This document shows, piece after piece, positions 7,858 through 16,370 of a stretch of DNA of 33,317 nucleotides (position 1 is its first letter; every line of letters begins with the position of its first letter). A program made the position numbers and the translations under genes. The notes below the pieces were generated by a model that saw only the letters and a program-made list of their open reading frames with translations, ran no database searches and was not told the DNA's origin. This DNA comes from JBBPYR01 sp038199755 (GTDB lineage Bacteria > Chloroflexota > Ktedonobacteria > Ktedonobacterales > Ktedonobacteraceae), in contig JBBPYR010000197.1 in assembly GCA_038199755.1 (NCBI GenBank), positions 1 through 33,317 on the forward strand. Reading direction: 5' to 3'.

Positions 7858-8025
7858 ATGGCAGATACATACTATTGCGTGAAATGCAAGAAGAAACAGG
7901 AACTCAAAGATGCCCAGCGCATCACCATGAAGAATGGCAAACCCGCTCTTCGTGGCCAATGCTCTGTTTGCGGCACAACCGTAAACGCCATCCTCGGTTC
8001 CGAAAAGTCCGAAAAGAAGGCATAA
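7858..8025 (+). CDS. DUF5679-type small zinc-finger protein
   Basis: The 55-residue protein has two Cys pairs, CVKC near the N-terminus and CSVC about 30 residues later. They frame a short basic segment (KKKQELKDAQRITMKNGKPALRG in part), matching the DUF5679 zinc-ribbon pattern. Start ATG 7858 is fixed by a near-perfect AAGGAGGTG 9 nt upstream; the longer frame from 7813 overlaps ispE and has no ribosome site. It probably binds one zinc ion and nucleic acid or a protein partner, but its role is unknown. It may be cotranscribed with ispE and ends at a strong hairpin. Confidence 0.85.
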   Translation: MADTYYCVKCKKKQELKDAQRITMKNGKPALRGQCSVCGTTVNAILGSEKSEKKA

Positions 8026-8032
8026 TAAGCCT

Positions 8033-8085
8033 TTTACGGCACGAATCGTCCACAGCCGTTAGTTGTGGACGTTTTGTGCCGTAAA
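8033..8085 (+). terminator. Terminator after ispE / DUF5679
   Basis: Arms of 22 nt (8033-8054 and 8064-8085, a few central mismatches) with a 9-nt loop, followed by CAGTTTTCT, start 8 bp after the stop codon. Confidence 0.8.
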
Positions 8086-8108
8086 CAGTTTTCTGACAAT
8101 ATGACCCC

Positions 8109-8137
8109 TCGACTTCCAATCACAGCTTTGCTATAAT
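8109..8137 (+). promoter_or_regulatory. Promoter of the zinc-ribbon / glycosyltransferase operon
   Basis: TCGACT (8109-8114), a 17-bp spacer and TATAAT (8132-8137) preceded by TGC form a good vegetative-type promoter with an extended -10. No other clear promoter is seen before the GT9 genes. Confidence 0.7.
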
Positions 8138-8157
8138 AAACCCTGTACAAAGATAAT

Positions 8158-8177
8158 CAGTAGGGACCTCCCTACTG
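8158..8177 (+). promoter_or_regulatory. Leader hairpin in the operon 5' UTR
   Basis: CAGTAGGG-ACCT-CCCTACTG is an 8-bp perfect stem with a 4-nt loop, lying between the predicted transcription start (about 8144) and the AGGGGAG ribosome site. It could stabilise the leader or modulate initiation. Confidence 0.5.
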
Positions 8178-8198
8178 AGGAGTATAGGGGAGAATGCT

Positions 8199-8969
8199 AT
8201 GAATATTTGGGATTCCGTGCAACGTGGCCTGGAAAAAGCTTCACATGAAGCGGCCCGCATCGCCAAGACACAACGATTACGTGCGACCATTGATACACTT
8301 TCCCGCCAAATACAATCACAGCAGAGCACCCTCATACAAAAAACAATGGAATTGTTTGCCAATGGACAACTCACACAAAGCGAACTGCTCACCATTTGTC
8401 AGAGCCTGACAAGCATACAACAGCAGTTAGCACAGGCGCAGAACGAGCTCAAGCAAATTCCCGTGCCCGCGCAACAAGGCAACCAACCAGCACTACCAGC
8501 GGGCTCGACAGCCCCCTATCCAACACCAACGGCAACCTTCCCCACCAACCAGTACGGCATGGGCGAAGGGATCGCACCAACCATCTACGCGCCCCTACCC
8601 CCGTTGGAGAGCACAACGCCTATTCCCGTGCCACCACCTCCACCTGGCATTGACGCCACCATTAGTCAGCAGCGAACCACACTTATGGGTGACAGTGAAG
8701 GGTATCCGGCGGAAGAGAAGATTTACTGTAGCAATTGCCATAGCGAGGTGATCAGCGGTCATGCCTTTTGCCAGAATTGCGGCACGCCCGTCAAAGCGGA
8801 GGCATCCTACCTGCCCACCACACGCGGCACATTTAATGAGCAGCTCACTATCCGCGCACCCGAACCGAGTACGCCACAAGATGGAGCAACAGAGCGCGCC
8901 GAACCGAGCAACCATCCTGACCAATCCGGCACGACACCTTCTCCACTCACACAACAGGATGGAGGATAG
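8199..8969 (+). CDS. Coiled-coil protein with C-terminal zinc ribbon
   Basis: The 256-residue protein begins with a charged helical coiled coil (about residues 5-90, with QLAQAQNELKQ). A long Pro/Thr/Gln-rich disordered linker follows (about 90-170), then a zinc ribbon with YCSNCHSEV and FCQNCGTPV (about 178-205), and a second disordered tail. No signal peptide or membrane segment is seen. Zinc ribbons of this sort often mediate protein assembly in bacteria. Its AGGGGAG ribosome site is strong. The stop overlaps the next gene's start region by 11 bp, so it is probably translationally coupled to the first glycosyltransferase and belongs to the surface-glycan operon. Function unknown. Confidence 0.8.
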   Translation: MNIWDSVQRGLEKASHEAARIAKTQRLRATIDTLSRQIQSQQSTLIQKTMELFANGQLTQSELLTICQSLTSIQQQLAQAQNELKQIPVPAQQGNQPALPAGSTAPYPTPTATFPTNQYGMGEGIAPTIYAPLPPLESTTPIPVPPPPPGIDATISQQRTTLMGDSEGYPAEEKIYCSNCHSEVISGHAFCQNCGTPVKAEASYLPTTRGTFNEQLTIRAPEPSTPQDGATERAEPSNHPDQSGTTPSPLTQQDGG

Positions 8970-10158
8970 TAGTCTGCGCCAGCGAATCATCACCTCACTG
9001 TGTCTACTCTTGCGCATCCCGTTCGGCCTGCTCGACCGCTTACAGCGTCCCTTTGTACGGCAAGCACGTCAGCATCCGCAACGGATTGTCGTTATCAAAC
9101 CGTGTTGTCTGGGCGACGTGATTATGACCACCCCCCTATTAGAGGTGCTGCAACGTAATTACCCAAACGCAACCATCACCTACGTCGCGGGCACGTGGTC
9201 AAAAGTCATCGCGGAACATCACCCCGCCGTCCAAACGGTGCTCGACTGTGGCACCGTTGGCATCCCTGGACGCTATAGACTGAAAGACTATATGAAATTT
9301 GCGTTGCAGTTACGCTCGTATCGCTTTGACATGGCGTTTGTGCTTGATCGTTCACCTATGCTTACACTCCTGCCTTGGCTCGCTGGCATTCCACGGCGCG
9401 TCGGACCCGACAGCTTGGGTCGTGGCTTTTCATTGACTGATCGCGTGCCCGTTTCTGCCTCACCCACGCAGCTGCAACATCAGGTTGAAATTTACCTTGA
9501 CCTGGCACGTGCGCTCAAACTGTCTATCGACCATCCACGCATGCGCTTTCAAACAACCGCTGCCGAACGGCAAATCGTGCCACAGAGCAATGCTCTGCAA
9601 GTTGCGATCTTCCCCGGTGGCGGCAGCAATCCCGGCATGGAATTGACCGCCAAGCGTTGGCCGCTAGAACGCTATCGCGAACTGGTGCAGCGACTGGTTC
9701 ATGAACGGCAGGCGCGTGTACTCCTGCTCGGTGGACCCGATGACAGCACCCTGAACGATGCACTCATGGATACCCTGGCTGTCCCAGCTGATTGCGTACT
9801 CAACATGGCCGGAAAAACCAGCTTTGGGCAATTGGCAGCATACCTCGAAGCATGTGCGCTCTTCATTGGCAATGATAGTAGTCCCATGCACCTCGCGGCG
9901 GCTGTCGGTATACCAGTGATCGCTATTTTTGGTCCGACCAGCCCACAAGAGTATGGCCCCTATCCACTCGATGATCCACGGCATATCGCCATCTGGCACA
10001 ATCCAAACGGGCGTCCCTGTTTCTTTCTGGGCAAGATACAACCATGTGAGCAATGCACTTGTATGCAAGCGGTTTCCGTTGACGAGGTTTGGAACGCCGC
10101 ACAACAGCTGCTAGCCACTACCAGCACGAATCCACATAGTAAAGAGGTGGCACAGTGA
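8959..10158 (+). CDS. GT9 family glycosyltransferase (first of four)
   Basis: This 399-residue GT-B enzyme moves a sugar, in characterised members a heptose from ADP-heptose, onto a glycan or lipid acceptor. After a hydrophobic/amphipathic N-terminus (SLCLLLRIPFGLLD) comes the family's opening motif IVVIKPCCLGDVIMTTPLL, where Lys and the Gly-Asp pair are typical. The late donor-site motif is FIGNDSSPMHLAAAVG followed by IAIFGPTSP, and a Cys group (CFFLGK...CEQCTC) sits near the C-terminus. Start ATG 8959 is preferred because the longer frame from 8761 overlaps the zinc-ribbon gene. It overlaps the next gene by 4 bp (GTGA). The real donor and acceptor are unknown. Confidence 0.88.
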   Translation: MEDSSLRQRIITSLCLLLRIPFGLLDRLQRPFVRQARQHPQRIVVIKPCCLGDVIMTTPLLEVLQRNYPNATITYVAGTWSKVIAEHHPAVQTVLDCGTVGIPGRYRLKDYMKFALQLRSYRFDMAFVLDRSPMLTLLPWLAGIPRRVGPDSLGRGFSLTDRVPVSASPTQLQHQVEIYLDLARALKLSIDHPRMRFQTTAAERQIVPQSNALQVAIFPGGGSNPGMELTAKRWPLERYRELVQRLVHERQARVLLLGGPDDSTLNDALMDTLAVPADCVLNMAGKTSFGQLAAYLEACALFIGNDSSPMHLAAAVGIPVIAIFGPTSPQEYGPYPLDDPRHIAIWHNPNGRPCFFLGKIQPCEQCTCMQAVSVDEVWNAAQQLLATTSTNPHSKEVAQ

Positions 10159-11384
10159 AACGTCTGCTCCGCCTCATCATTCTGTTCCTTGTGCGCATCA
10201 TGGGAGCATCAGCAGTTCTCAAAGCGTCTCGTCGCGCCACACAAGCGGTTCCCTCAGCACCACGCATCCTGCTCATTCGGCCCGATCATCTCGGCGATCT
10301 GGTATTAACGACCTCTGTATTGGCAGCGTTAAAAACTGCTATTCCTGACGTACAGATCACGATGATGGTTGGCCCTTGGTCGAGCGAGGTGGTGGCGCGC
10401 CATCCCGCCATTCAGCGCCTGCTCACCTGTCCCTTCCCCGGCTTTCAACGCAGCACGCAGAAGCCCCTCGCGCCCTATGTATTGCTCTTTCGTACCGCGC
10501 AACAACTACGCCGCGCACAGTATGATATAGCAATCAACCTACGGCCCGATTTCTGGTGGGGAGCCGCCTTAATCTATCTCGCGGCCATTCCGCGCCGTGT
10601 TGGTTATGCCATCGCGCCCGCAACACCATTTCTTAGTTCGGCACCCATATTGCTAGCGCACGAACATGCCACAGCCTCAAACCTGCGTCTCGTCAGTGCA
10701 GGTTTACAAGCTCTTGGCTACACCCCCTTGCAAGAGCCCTACACAGCGGAACGCTATCCCTTGCAATTTATTCCAACCGCGCAGGAAGAGCAGTGGGTCG
10801 ATCATCGCCTCACGCAAGCCGATATTTCCCTCGATACGCCGCTTGTGGTCATTCATGCAGGAACGGGAGCTGCAGTCAAGCTGTGGCGCGAGGAAGCTTG
10901 GGCTACTTGTGCGGACGAATTGCCACACCTATTGACAGCCACGCCTACTACACGTATTATCCTTACTGGTAGCAAGCAGGAACGTCCCATGCTCGAAGCC
11001 ATTGCCCAGAAAATGATAATGCCGCCACTGCTTGTCACTGATGCGACAGTTGGGCAACTGGCCGCTCTCTTGAAACGTGCCTATCTTGTACTTGGTGTAG
11101 ACAATGGGCCGCTACACCTCGCGGTAGCGCAAGGGACGCGCACCGTACAGATTTTTGGCCCCACCGATACCCGCATCTTTGGGCCGTGGGGATTAGCGGC
11201 CAAGCACCCTGTCATCGCTTCTACACAGCCCTGCCCTGGTTGCGCGGTTATTCCCTGTGGTCGACTCGATTTCACAGCAGAGGAGGTGGCTAGCCATCCC
11301 TGCGTGCGCATCGTACAGGAGCAACGTCTGCTAGACACGATTACAACTCTTACAAACAGGCAATCGGGGAGCTTAAAAGCTTAG
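10155..11384 (+). CDS. GT9 family glycosyltransferase (second)
   Basis: This 409-residue GT-B protein starts at a GTG overlapping the previous stop, with AAAGAGGTGG just upstream. The first 25 residues form a hydrophobic, basic helix (LLRLIILFLVRIMG), probably a membrane-interface anchor. The opening motif is ILLIRPDHLGDLVLTTSVL and the C-terminal donor site LGVDNGPLHLAVAQG with VQIFGPTDT. Cysteines near the C-terminus (CPGCAVIPCG) parallel those of its neighbours. The donor motif has D-N-G where the others have N/G-D-S/A, so the donor pocket may differ. It is tightly coupled to the first GT9. Confidence 0.88.
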   Translation: MKRLLRLIILFLVRIMGASAVLKASRRATQAVPSAPRILLIRPDHLGDLVLTTSVLAALKTAIPDVQITMMVGPWSSEVVARHPAIQRLLTCPFPGFQRSTQKPLAPYVLLFRTAQQLRRAQYDIAINLRPDFWWGAALIYLAAIPRRVGYAIAPATPFLSSAPILLAHEHATASNLRLVSAGLQALGYTPLQEPYTAERYPLQFIPTAQEEQWVDHRLTQADISLDTPLVVIHAGTGAAVKLWREEAWATCADELPHLLTATPTTRIILTGSKQERPMLEAIAQKMIMPPLLVTDATVGQLAALLKRAYLVLGVDNGPLHLAVAQGTRTVQIFGPTDTRIFGPWGLAAKHPVIASTQPCPGCAVIPCGRLDFTAEEVASHPCVRIVQEQRLLDTITTLTNRQSGSLKA

Positions 11385-11401
11385 TCCAACCGTGAAAATA
11401 T

Positions 11402-12724
11402 ATGAAACAATACATCTTACATACAACCCAAGACGAGTCAGTAGTGGATGACGGTTATCCGCAACGGCCCGACATGCGGCGCAAGCTACGCAATATTGTG
11501 GTGCATGGCAGCAGGTTTCTCTTACTCAAAGCTATCTACCTGCTGATGAGCATTATCGGAAGCATGCTCTGGCTCGGCAGGCGGGGTAGATCATTGCCCG
11601 CACTGAAGCCACAAACCTATCATCCTCGACGCATTCTGATCATTCGCCTGGACCTGATCGGCGATCTCGTAATGTCGTTGACGGTGGTACGCGCCCTCAA
11701 GCATACCTATCCTGACGCCGAGCTTGACCTGTTAGCGGTTCCTTCCAGTGCAGCTGTTGTGAAGGCCGACCCCGACCTAGCCCACATTTTTACCTATGAC
11801 CCCAACATCTGGCGGAGACCAAAGGCACTGACACAGTGGAAAAATTGGCGTGCGGCCTTCGCCATACACCGCCAGTTGAGGGCACGCCAGTATGATCTTG
11901 CCATCAGCGTTTTTGGCGATTGGGCTGCAATCATGGCGGTCTTGAGTGGTGCGCAACGGCGTGTTGGCTTTGGTCGCGAGAGCTATCTAGGCTTTATGAC
12001 CGATAATGTGGCGGGGCGACACTGGGACCCACACGATCATCTGCATGAGGTGGATTATTGTCTGGCCTTGGCACGGGCTGCCGGAGCCACCACAACAGCA
12101 GAAGATCGCATCCCGCAGCTGACGGTTATTCCACAGGCACAACAAGAAGCTGAACAGTTATTGCAGCAGGTAGGTGTGTCACCTGACAAGCCGCTTGTCG
12201 CCTGCCATGTCAGCTCCAATAATGGACAGTCCAAACGCTGGCCCGTTCCCTATTGGGTCACGCTACTAGATCGTCTGATACACGAAGAGGGAGCACAGGT
12301 TGTCATAACGGGTGCCCCCAACGATATGCCGTTAGTTGAGCGTATTACCAATAGAATGCATGAGCAACCCATCAACATGGCCGGGAAAACGACGCTGAGC
12401 CAGTTGGCCGCCCTGCTACAACGCGCTGATATCATGATTAGCGGCGATAGCGGCCCCATGCATATTGCAGCCGCCGTTGGCACAACCGTGATCGCCCTGC
12501 ATGGACCAACCGATCCAGCCTTGAGCGGCCCCGTCAGCCCCAAAGCCATTATCTTGCGCAGCGATATCTGGTGCAGCCCCTGTTACAAGGCAAAGGGACC
12601 TGCCAATTGTCGTTTTTTCACCACCCAATGTATGAAAAATATCACGCCCGCAGAAGTATTTCGTGTCGTTCACGAGCAGCTTCAGCAAGCGAAGCAGCAG
12701 CCAGCAGACGAGAGCGTTTTATGA
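11402..12724 (+). CDS. GT9 family glycosyltransferase (third)
   Basis: The 440-residue protein is the longest of the set. A variable, charged N-terminus of about 30 residues leads into a hydrophobic segment (FLLLKAIYLLMSIIGSMLWLG), a likely membrane anchor. The GT9 opening is ILIIRLDLIGDLVMSLTVV, and the donor site is ISGDSGPMHIAAAVG followed by ALHGPTDP. The C-terminal Cys group is CSPC...CRFF...CMKN. The start is the least sure point: ATG 11402 has no clear ribosome site, and the in-frame ATG at codon 25 is also possible. It lies 17 bp after the second GT9 and overlaps the acetyltransferase by 4 bp (ATGA). Confidence 0.87.
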   Translation: MKQYILHTTQDESVVDDGYPQRPDMRRKLRNIVVHGSRFLLLKAIYLLMSIIGSMLWLGRRGRSLPALKPQTYHPRRILIIRLDLIGDLVMSLTVVRALKHTYPDAELDLLAVPSSAAVVKADPDLAHIFTYDPNIWRRPKALTQWKNWRAAFAIHRQLRARQYDLAISVFGDWAAIMAVLSGAQRRVGFGRESYLGFMTDNVAGRHWDPHDHLHEVDYCLALARAAGATTTAEDRIPQLTVIPQAQQEAEQLLQQVGVSPDKPLVACHVSSNNGQSKRWPVPYWVTLLDRLIHEEGAQVVITGAPNDMPLVERITNRMHEQPINMAGKTTLSQLAALLQRADIMISGDSGPMHIAAAVGTTVIALHGPTDPALSGPVSPKAIILRSDIWCSPCYKAKGPANCRFFTTQCMKNITPAEVFRVVHEQLQQAKQQPADESVL

Positions 12725-13557
12725 ACAATAGCAGCGAGTTCGTTCGCGATATCGGCACACCAGCGATGCTAACCGCGCTTGAGGCGAACGCAGGAGAAGA
12801 GATAGCCTGTTTTGGGCGTGGTATTCCCGGTGCGGAATACCATGAAGATGCAGAGCTGACCTGGTTTATCACACATAGACGCTACCTGAACGGTGTGGCC
12901 CGTACTCGCCTGATAGAACATGACTCCTCGTTTGTTGATACGCATATTCGATCACTCTGTACTTACTTTGCAGCACAAAAGGTCAGCATGAACTGGGCCA
13001 TCAGCCCTACGACGACGCCTTATAATATGGCCTCGCGCCTGCTAGCAAACGGTTTCACTTATCGCATGGATGACCTGTGGCTGGCTCTGGACCTCCAAAC
13101 ACCCATCGAGACACGACCCACACCGAGCAGTCTCGTCATCAGCGAATGTATGAGCGAACGTGACCTCCTGCTCTGGAGAGATGTCAACGCACGCGGCTTT
13201 GATAATTTTGAAGAAGGGGCGCAAACCTATTACGAGAACTATCACAATCTGGGCTATGGAGCAGGTCAGCCGTGGCATCACTACCTGGCATGGGTGGATG
13301 GCGAGGCCGTAGCCGCCGCCTCGCTACTCCTGCACGCGGGCATCGCTGGTATTTATGGTGTTTCCACGATACCTAAGGCACGACGCAAAGGCATTGGATA
13401 CGCCATTACACACCATCTCTTACGCGAGGCACGCACGTTTGGCTACCACATTGCCATTCTCGCTCCGTCTGACATGGGCCTCTCGATGTATCGCCGCCTC
13501 GGTTTTCAAAACTGCTGTCACATGCATCACTATAGTTGGACCCCCACTACCGAATAA
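12721..13557 (+). CDS. GNAT family N-acetyltransferase
   Basis: The 278-residue protein starts at ATG 12721, which overlaps the preceding stop (ATGA); a longer open frame from 12571 lies inside the third GT9 and is rejected. The C-terminal half carries the acetyl-CoA-binding GNAT signature, VSTIPKARRKGIGYAIT with the RxxGxG pyrophosphate loop, then AILAPSDMGLSMYRRLGFQ, the usual terminal strand-helix. The N-terminal half has a degenerate second GNAT-like fold, so it may be a double-GNAT protein. Acetyl transfer from acetyl-CoA to an amine is the family reaction. Its place among glycosyltransferases suggests an amino-sugar or glycolipid substrate, which is inference. Confidence 0.85.
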   Translation: MNNSSEFVRDIGTPAMLTALEANAGEEIACFGRGIPGAEYHEDAELTWFITHRRYLNGVARTRLIEHDSSFVDTHIRSLCTYFAAQKVSMNWAISPTTTPYNMASRLLANGFTYRMDDLWLALDLQTPIETRPTPSSLVISECMSERDLLLWRDVNARGFDNFEEGAQTYYENYHNLGYGAGQPWHHYLAWVDGEAVAAASLLLHAGIAGIYGVSTIPKARRKGIGYAITHHLLREARTFGYHIAILAPSDMGLSMYRRLGFQNCCHMHHYSWTPTTE

Positions 13558-13581
13558 AATTATAGGAAAAATAAGCTACTC

Positions 13582-14748
13582 ATGCATACAACATCTCTTA
13601 CACTACCACCGAATGCACACATCCTGGTGGTGAAGCTGGCAGGCATCGGCGATTTGCTTTTGGCAACGCCTGCCTTGCGTGCCTTACGAGAAACCTATCC
13701 ACAGGGTAAACTTGACCTGCTAGTAACGCCAGATTCGGCGGGGTTACTCAACGACTGGGAAGTCATTGATCGTGTAATCGTGCTTGATAAATACCTGTTC
13801 GATTACCCTCAACAGATCGTCAAGCGACCACAAAACCTGTTGCGCCTGCGTCCGCTTTGGCATGACCTGCGTTCTGGGCAGTATGATGCAGTTTTGCTGA
13901 TGCATCATCTCACGCTACCCTTTGGGCGTTTCAAATATCAAATTCTGGCAAGAGCCACTGGTGCGCGTTGGCGTGTGGGCTTAGATAACGGGCATGGCTG
14001 GTTTCTCAATGCGCGTGTCAAGGACAATGGCTTTGGTGCGCGACACGAGGCCGAGTACAATATGGCAATCGCCGAGGCAGCTGGTGCAACAGTCCACAAC
14101 AAACAGTTAGAGCTCCCCCTGAGCACAGAGGAGCGCAGACAAGCCTGGCAACTTGTGTATGGCGAACAACGCCCCGACGCGGTACCACAGCCGATCATCG
14201 CCATGCATCCGGGTGCTGGTGGATATAGCACGGCCAGACGCTGGGCACCGCAGCGGTTCGCACAACTCGCCGAAACGCTTCATGCTGATGTAGGAGGGCA
14301 GATCGTGCTCGTTGGTGGCCCAGAGGAGCGAGAACTACACCAGCAGATTATGAGCATGATCCACTCGGTTACGCCTATACGCAGTTTCGCGGGCAAGGGC
14401 AGCATCAAAGTCACCGCCGCCGTCCTTGAGCTAGCCGACCTCTTTATTGGCAATGATGCCGGACCAATGCATCTCGCGGCAGCCGTGGGCACGCCGACGG
14501 TTGCCATCTTCGGCCTCTCCAATTATAAAGCCTGGGGCCCCTACACTGGCGAAACGTCTGGAAGGCGGGCCGCTGTCGTACACCTCAATCTTTCCTGCAT
14601 GCCCTGTTTCTATCGCGATCATCTACTCGGTACACCTGAGGGCTGCGCCACCCGCGATTGCCTTGCTTGGCTCGGCGTTGACCCGGTAGCGACGGCAGCT
14701 CGTCGTTTACTGCGAGAAACGGGCAAGTATCCGCAACGAAGCAAGTGA
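13582..14748 (+). CDS. GT9 family glycosyltransferase (fourth)
   Basis: The 388-residue GT-B protein lacks the hydrophobic N-terminal helix of the other three and starts almost at the motif ILVVKLAGIGDLLLATPAL. The donor site reads FIGNDAGPMHLAAAVG with VAIFGLSN, and the C-terminal Cys group is CMPC...GCATRDC. It follows the acetyltransferase by 24 bp with a weak ribosome site. Missing the anchor, it may act on a soluble or lipid acceptor held by its partners. It ends 16 bp from the convergent radical SAM gene, with no terminator between them. Confidence 0.88.
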   Translation: MHTTSLTLPPNAHILVVKLAGIGDLLLATPALRALRETYPQGKLDLLVTPDSAGLLNDWEVIDRVIVLDKYLFDYPQQIVKRPQNLLRLRPLWHDLRSGQYDAVLLMHHLTLPFGRFKYQILARATGARWRVGLDNGHGWFLNARVKDNGFGARHEAEYNMAIAEAAGATVHNKQLELPLSTEERRQAWQLVYGEQRPDAVPQPIIAMHPGAGGYSTARRWAPQRFAQLAETLHADVGGQIVLVGGPEERELHQQIMSMIHSVTPIRSFAGKGSIKVTAAVLELADLFIGNDAGPMHLAAAVGTPTVAIFGLSNYKAWGPYTGETSGRRAAVVHLNLSCMPCFYRDHLLGTPEGCATRDCLAWLGVDPVATAARRLLRETGKYPQRSK

Positions 14749-14764
14749 GCACAACAAAGAAGGA

Positions 14765-16030
14765 TTACACCGTCGCTGTACGCACACGTTGAATGGGCCG
14801 TGAGAAATTGCCAATGGCTACCTCTGGCACCTCGCGACGCAACGTCTCGATAAGGGTCGCCATACCGAGCGTCTTGCCCATCGTGTGGAGGTCGGGCATG
14901 CGTGGCAGCAACACTTCAGGATCAATGTTGAGATTACGCAACTGAATCAGTTTCAAGCCCGTCTCGCGCACAAGAGAGAGAAGAGCTTCTACCTCACGCT
15001 CACGATCAATCATGCCTGGGAAGCACAAAAGATTAATGGAGCTATACAGGCCAGCATCACGCGCACGCTTTAATGACTCCTTGACATCCTCGAACTGATA
15101 ACCAATCGGGCGATAATAGGCAGTATACGTCTCTGGATGTCCAGAGATGGTGCTGACACGAATCGTGTCTAAGCCCGCATCATAGAGCCGCTGCAGCCAA
15201 CGTGGATTACTGGCGTTGGAGTTAATGTTGAGCACACCCTTCTCCGTTTTTGTACGTATGGCTTTAATCGCCAGTTCAATGCGCCGCCACTGCATCAGTG
15301 GCTCACCTTCGCAGCCCTGCCCAAAGCTGACAATCGCCTCTTCCGCACTTTCCAGGTGTGGCAGAGCTGCCTCTACGATCTCATCAACCGTAGGAATGAA
15401 GGTCAGGCGGTCCTGTGGCGAGATCAATCCCTCCTCTTCCTGCTTGGAGATGCAGCCGATGCAGCGCGAATTACAGCCGGGCGAAACGGCGATAGCCATT
15501 TCCCAGCGTCCAAAAAAGAGATTGCTGGCCGTTGGGCAAGAGTAGTCGAGAGCGCAGTGGGCATGTTGTGCGATGATACGATTATTGGGAAACGCCGCCT
15601 GCTTTTCACGTACCAAGCGTGCCAATGGGCGTTTAGGGAATGCACGTGGGTGCCACTTATGCGGATCGTCCGTCTTGATAGCGGCAACATACAGACGCCC
15701 ATTAAGACCTGCCACGGCACTATAGCCAAAGAAGGGCAAGGGTTCGGTGTCTGGCACCTTTTCGTACGCTGGCAAATAGGTGCGCGTGTAGCCAATGGGC
15801 AAGAGAGCTGCCGCCGCCCAGCCCCGTGTGGCGGTCAGGATTTGCTTTTCACCTGAACGCTGCAAGCCTACCGCCATGCGATCAGGCATCATTGAGAGGG
15901 TCACACCATCGGGTAAAGGAATGAGATCACTCGTCTCTAAGGGATGCCCGTCAAATGTCAATGCTCGCAGGCGAGTCTCTTCGCGTATTTCCCCATCCGG
16001 GGTGCAGTACAGCAGATATGGAATACTCAT
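14765..16030 (-). CDS. Radical SAM enzyme of unknown function
   Basis: The 421-residue protein has a beta-rich N-terminal domain (about 1-165), then a motif HAHCALDYSCPTASNLFFG leading into the iron-sulfur site CNSRCIGC (C186, C190, C193), which holds the 4Fe-4S cluster that cleaves S-adenosylmethionine. The barrel continues with VSFGQGCEGEPL (the GGE-like SAM-binding strand), LNINSNASNP, TIRVSTISGH and LLCFPGM. No C-terminal SPASM cysteine group is present. Start follows AAGGACA. The 106-residue ORF lies immediately upstream with a 19-bp gap, so the two are probably cotranscribed. I know of no assigned reaction for this type. Confidence 0.85.
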   Translation of the reverse strand: MSIPYLLYCTPDGEIREETRLRALTFDGHPLETSDLIPLPDGVTLSMMPDRMAVGLQRSGEKQILTATRGWAAAALLPIGYTRTYLPAYEKVPDTEPLPFFGYSAVAGLNGRLYVAAIKTDDPHKWHPRAFPKRPLARLVREKQAAFPNNRIIAQHAHCALDYSCPTASNLFFGRWEMAIAVSPGCNSRCIGCISKQEEEGLISPQDRLTFIPTVDEIVEAALPHLESAEEAIVSFGQGCEGEPLMQWRRIELAIKAIRTKTEKGVLNINSNASNPRWLQRLYDAGLDTIRVSTISGHPETYTAYYRPIGYQFEDVKESLKRARDAGLYSSINLLCFPGMIDREREVEALLSLVRETGLKLIQLRNLNIDPEVLLPRMPDLHTMGKTLGMATLIETLRREVPEVAIGNFSRPIQRVRTATV

Positions 16031-16049
16031 AAATTGTCCTTATGTTCTC

Positions 16050-16370
16050 TCAATGCATGGGAGGCGGAGTCGCCGGAATACGCGCTCCTGTGGGTTGATC
16101 TTCTACTAAGTCATCATCAAAAAATCTAGGGAAGGCTGGAACGGATGCCTGTGTATTGGTCGTTACCCGTTGCTCCTGTTCCCGTGTCTCTTCATAGACA
16201 AAACTGAGCAGAATATGCTCTCCACGCATACTCTGACAGGCATGACGAATGCGTGGATGTTCTGCTTCTATCCAGGCATTGACTACTGCTTCTAGTGCAG
16301 ACATGCTATCTCCGCACACAGCACTATCAAAGCCTTTAAATCTGTACACAGGCGTATCCTTTCCATCCAC
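16050..16370 (-). CDS. Small protein upstream of the radical SAM enzyme
   Basis: The 106-residue product is acidic, with a possible folded N-terminal half (YRFKGFDS...LEAVVNAWIEAEHPRIRHACQS...ILLSFVYEE) and a disordered Thr/Pro/Asp-rich tail ending ATPPPMH. It has two cysteines and no signal peptide. The ribosome site is weak and lies inside a long inverted repeat directly upstream. Tight linkage suggests a functional tie to the radical SAM enzyme, as partner or substrate, but no known precursor-peptide signature is seen. Confidence 0.65.
   Translation of the reverse strand: MDGKDTPVYRFKGFDSAVCGDSMSALEAVVNAWIEAEHPRIRHACQSMRGEHILLSFVYEETREQEQRVTTNTQASVPAFPRFFDDDLVEDQPTGARIPATPPPMH

Noticed and set aside
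8761..8958. N-terminal extension of the first GT9
   Set aside because: Lies wholly inside the zinc-ribbon gene in another frame and lacks a ribosome site; ATG 8959 fits the overlap pattern of the operon.
12571..12720. N-terminal extension of the GNAT protein
   Set aside because: Lies inside the third GT9 gene; the ATGA overlap at 12721 is the natural start.
8959..14748. Naming the GT9 genes as LPS heptosyltransferases (waaC/waaF)
   Set aside because: Family membership is clear, but no LPS or heptose synthesis genes are in view and the inferred host is monoderm.
16050..16370. RiPP precursor peptide for the radical SAM enzyme
   Set aside because: Too long, partly folded-looking, no leader/core pattern and no SPASM or RRE domain nearby; kept only as a paired small protein.
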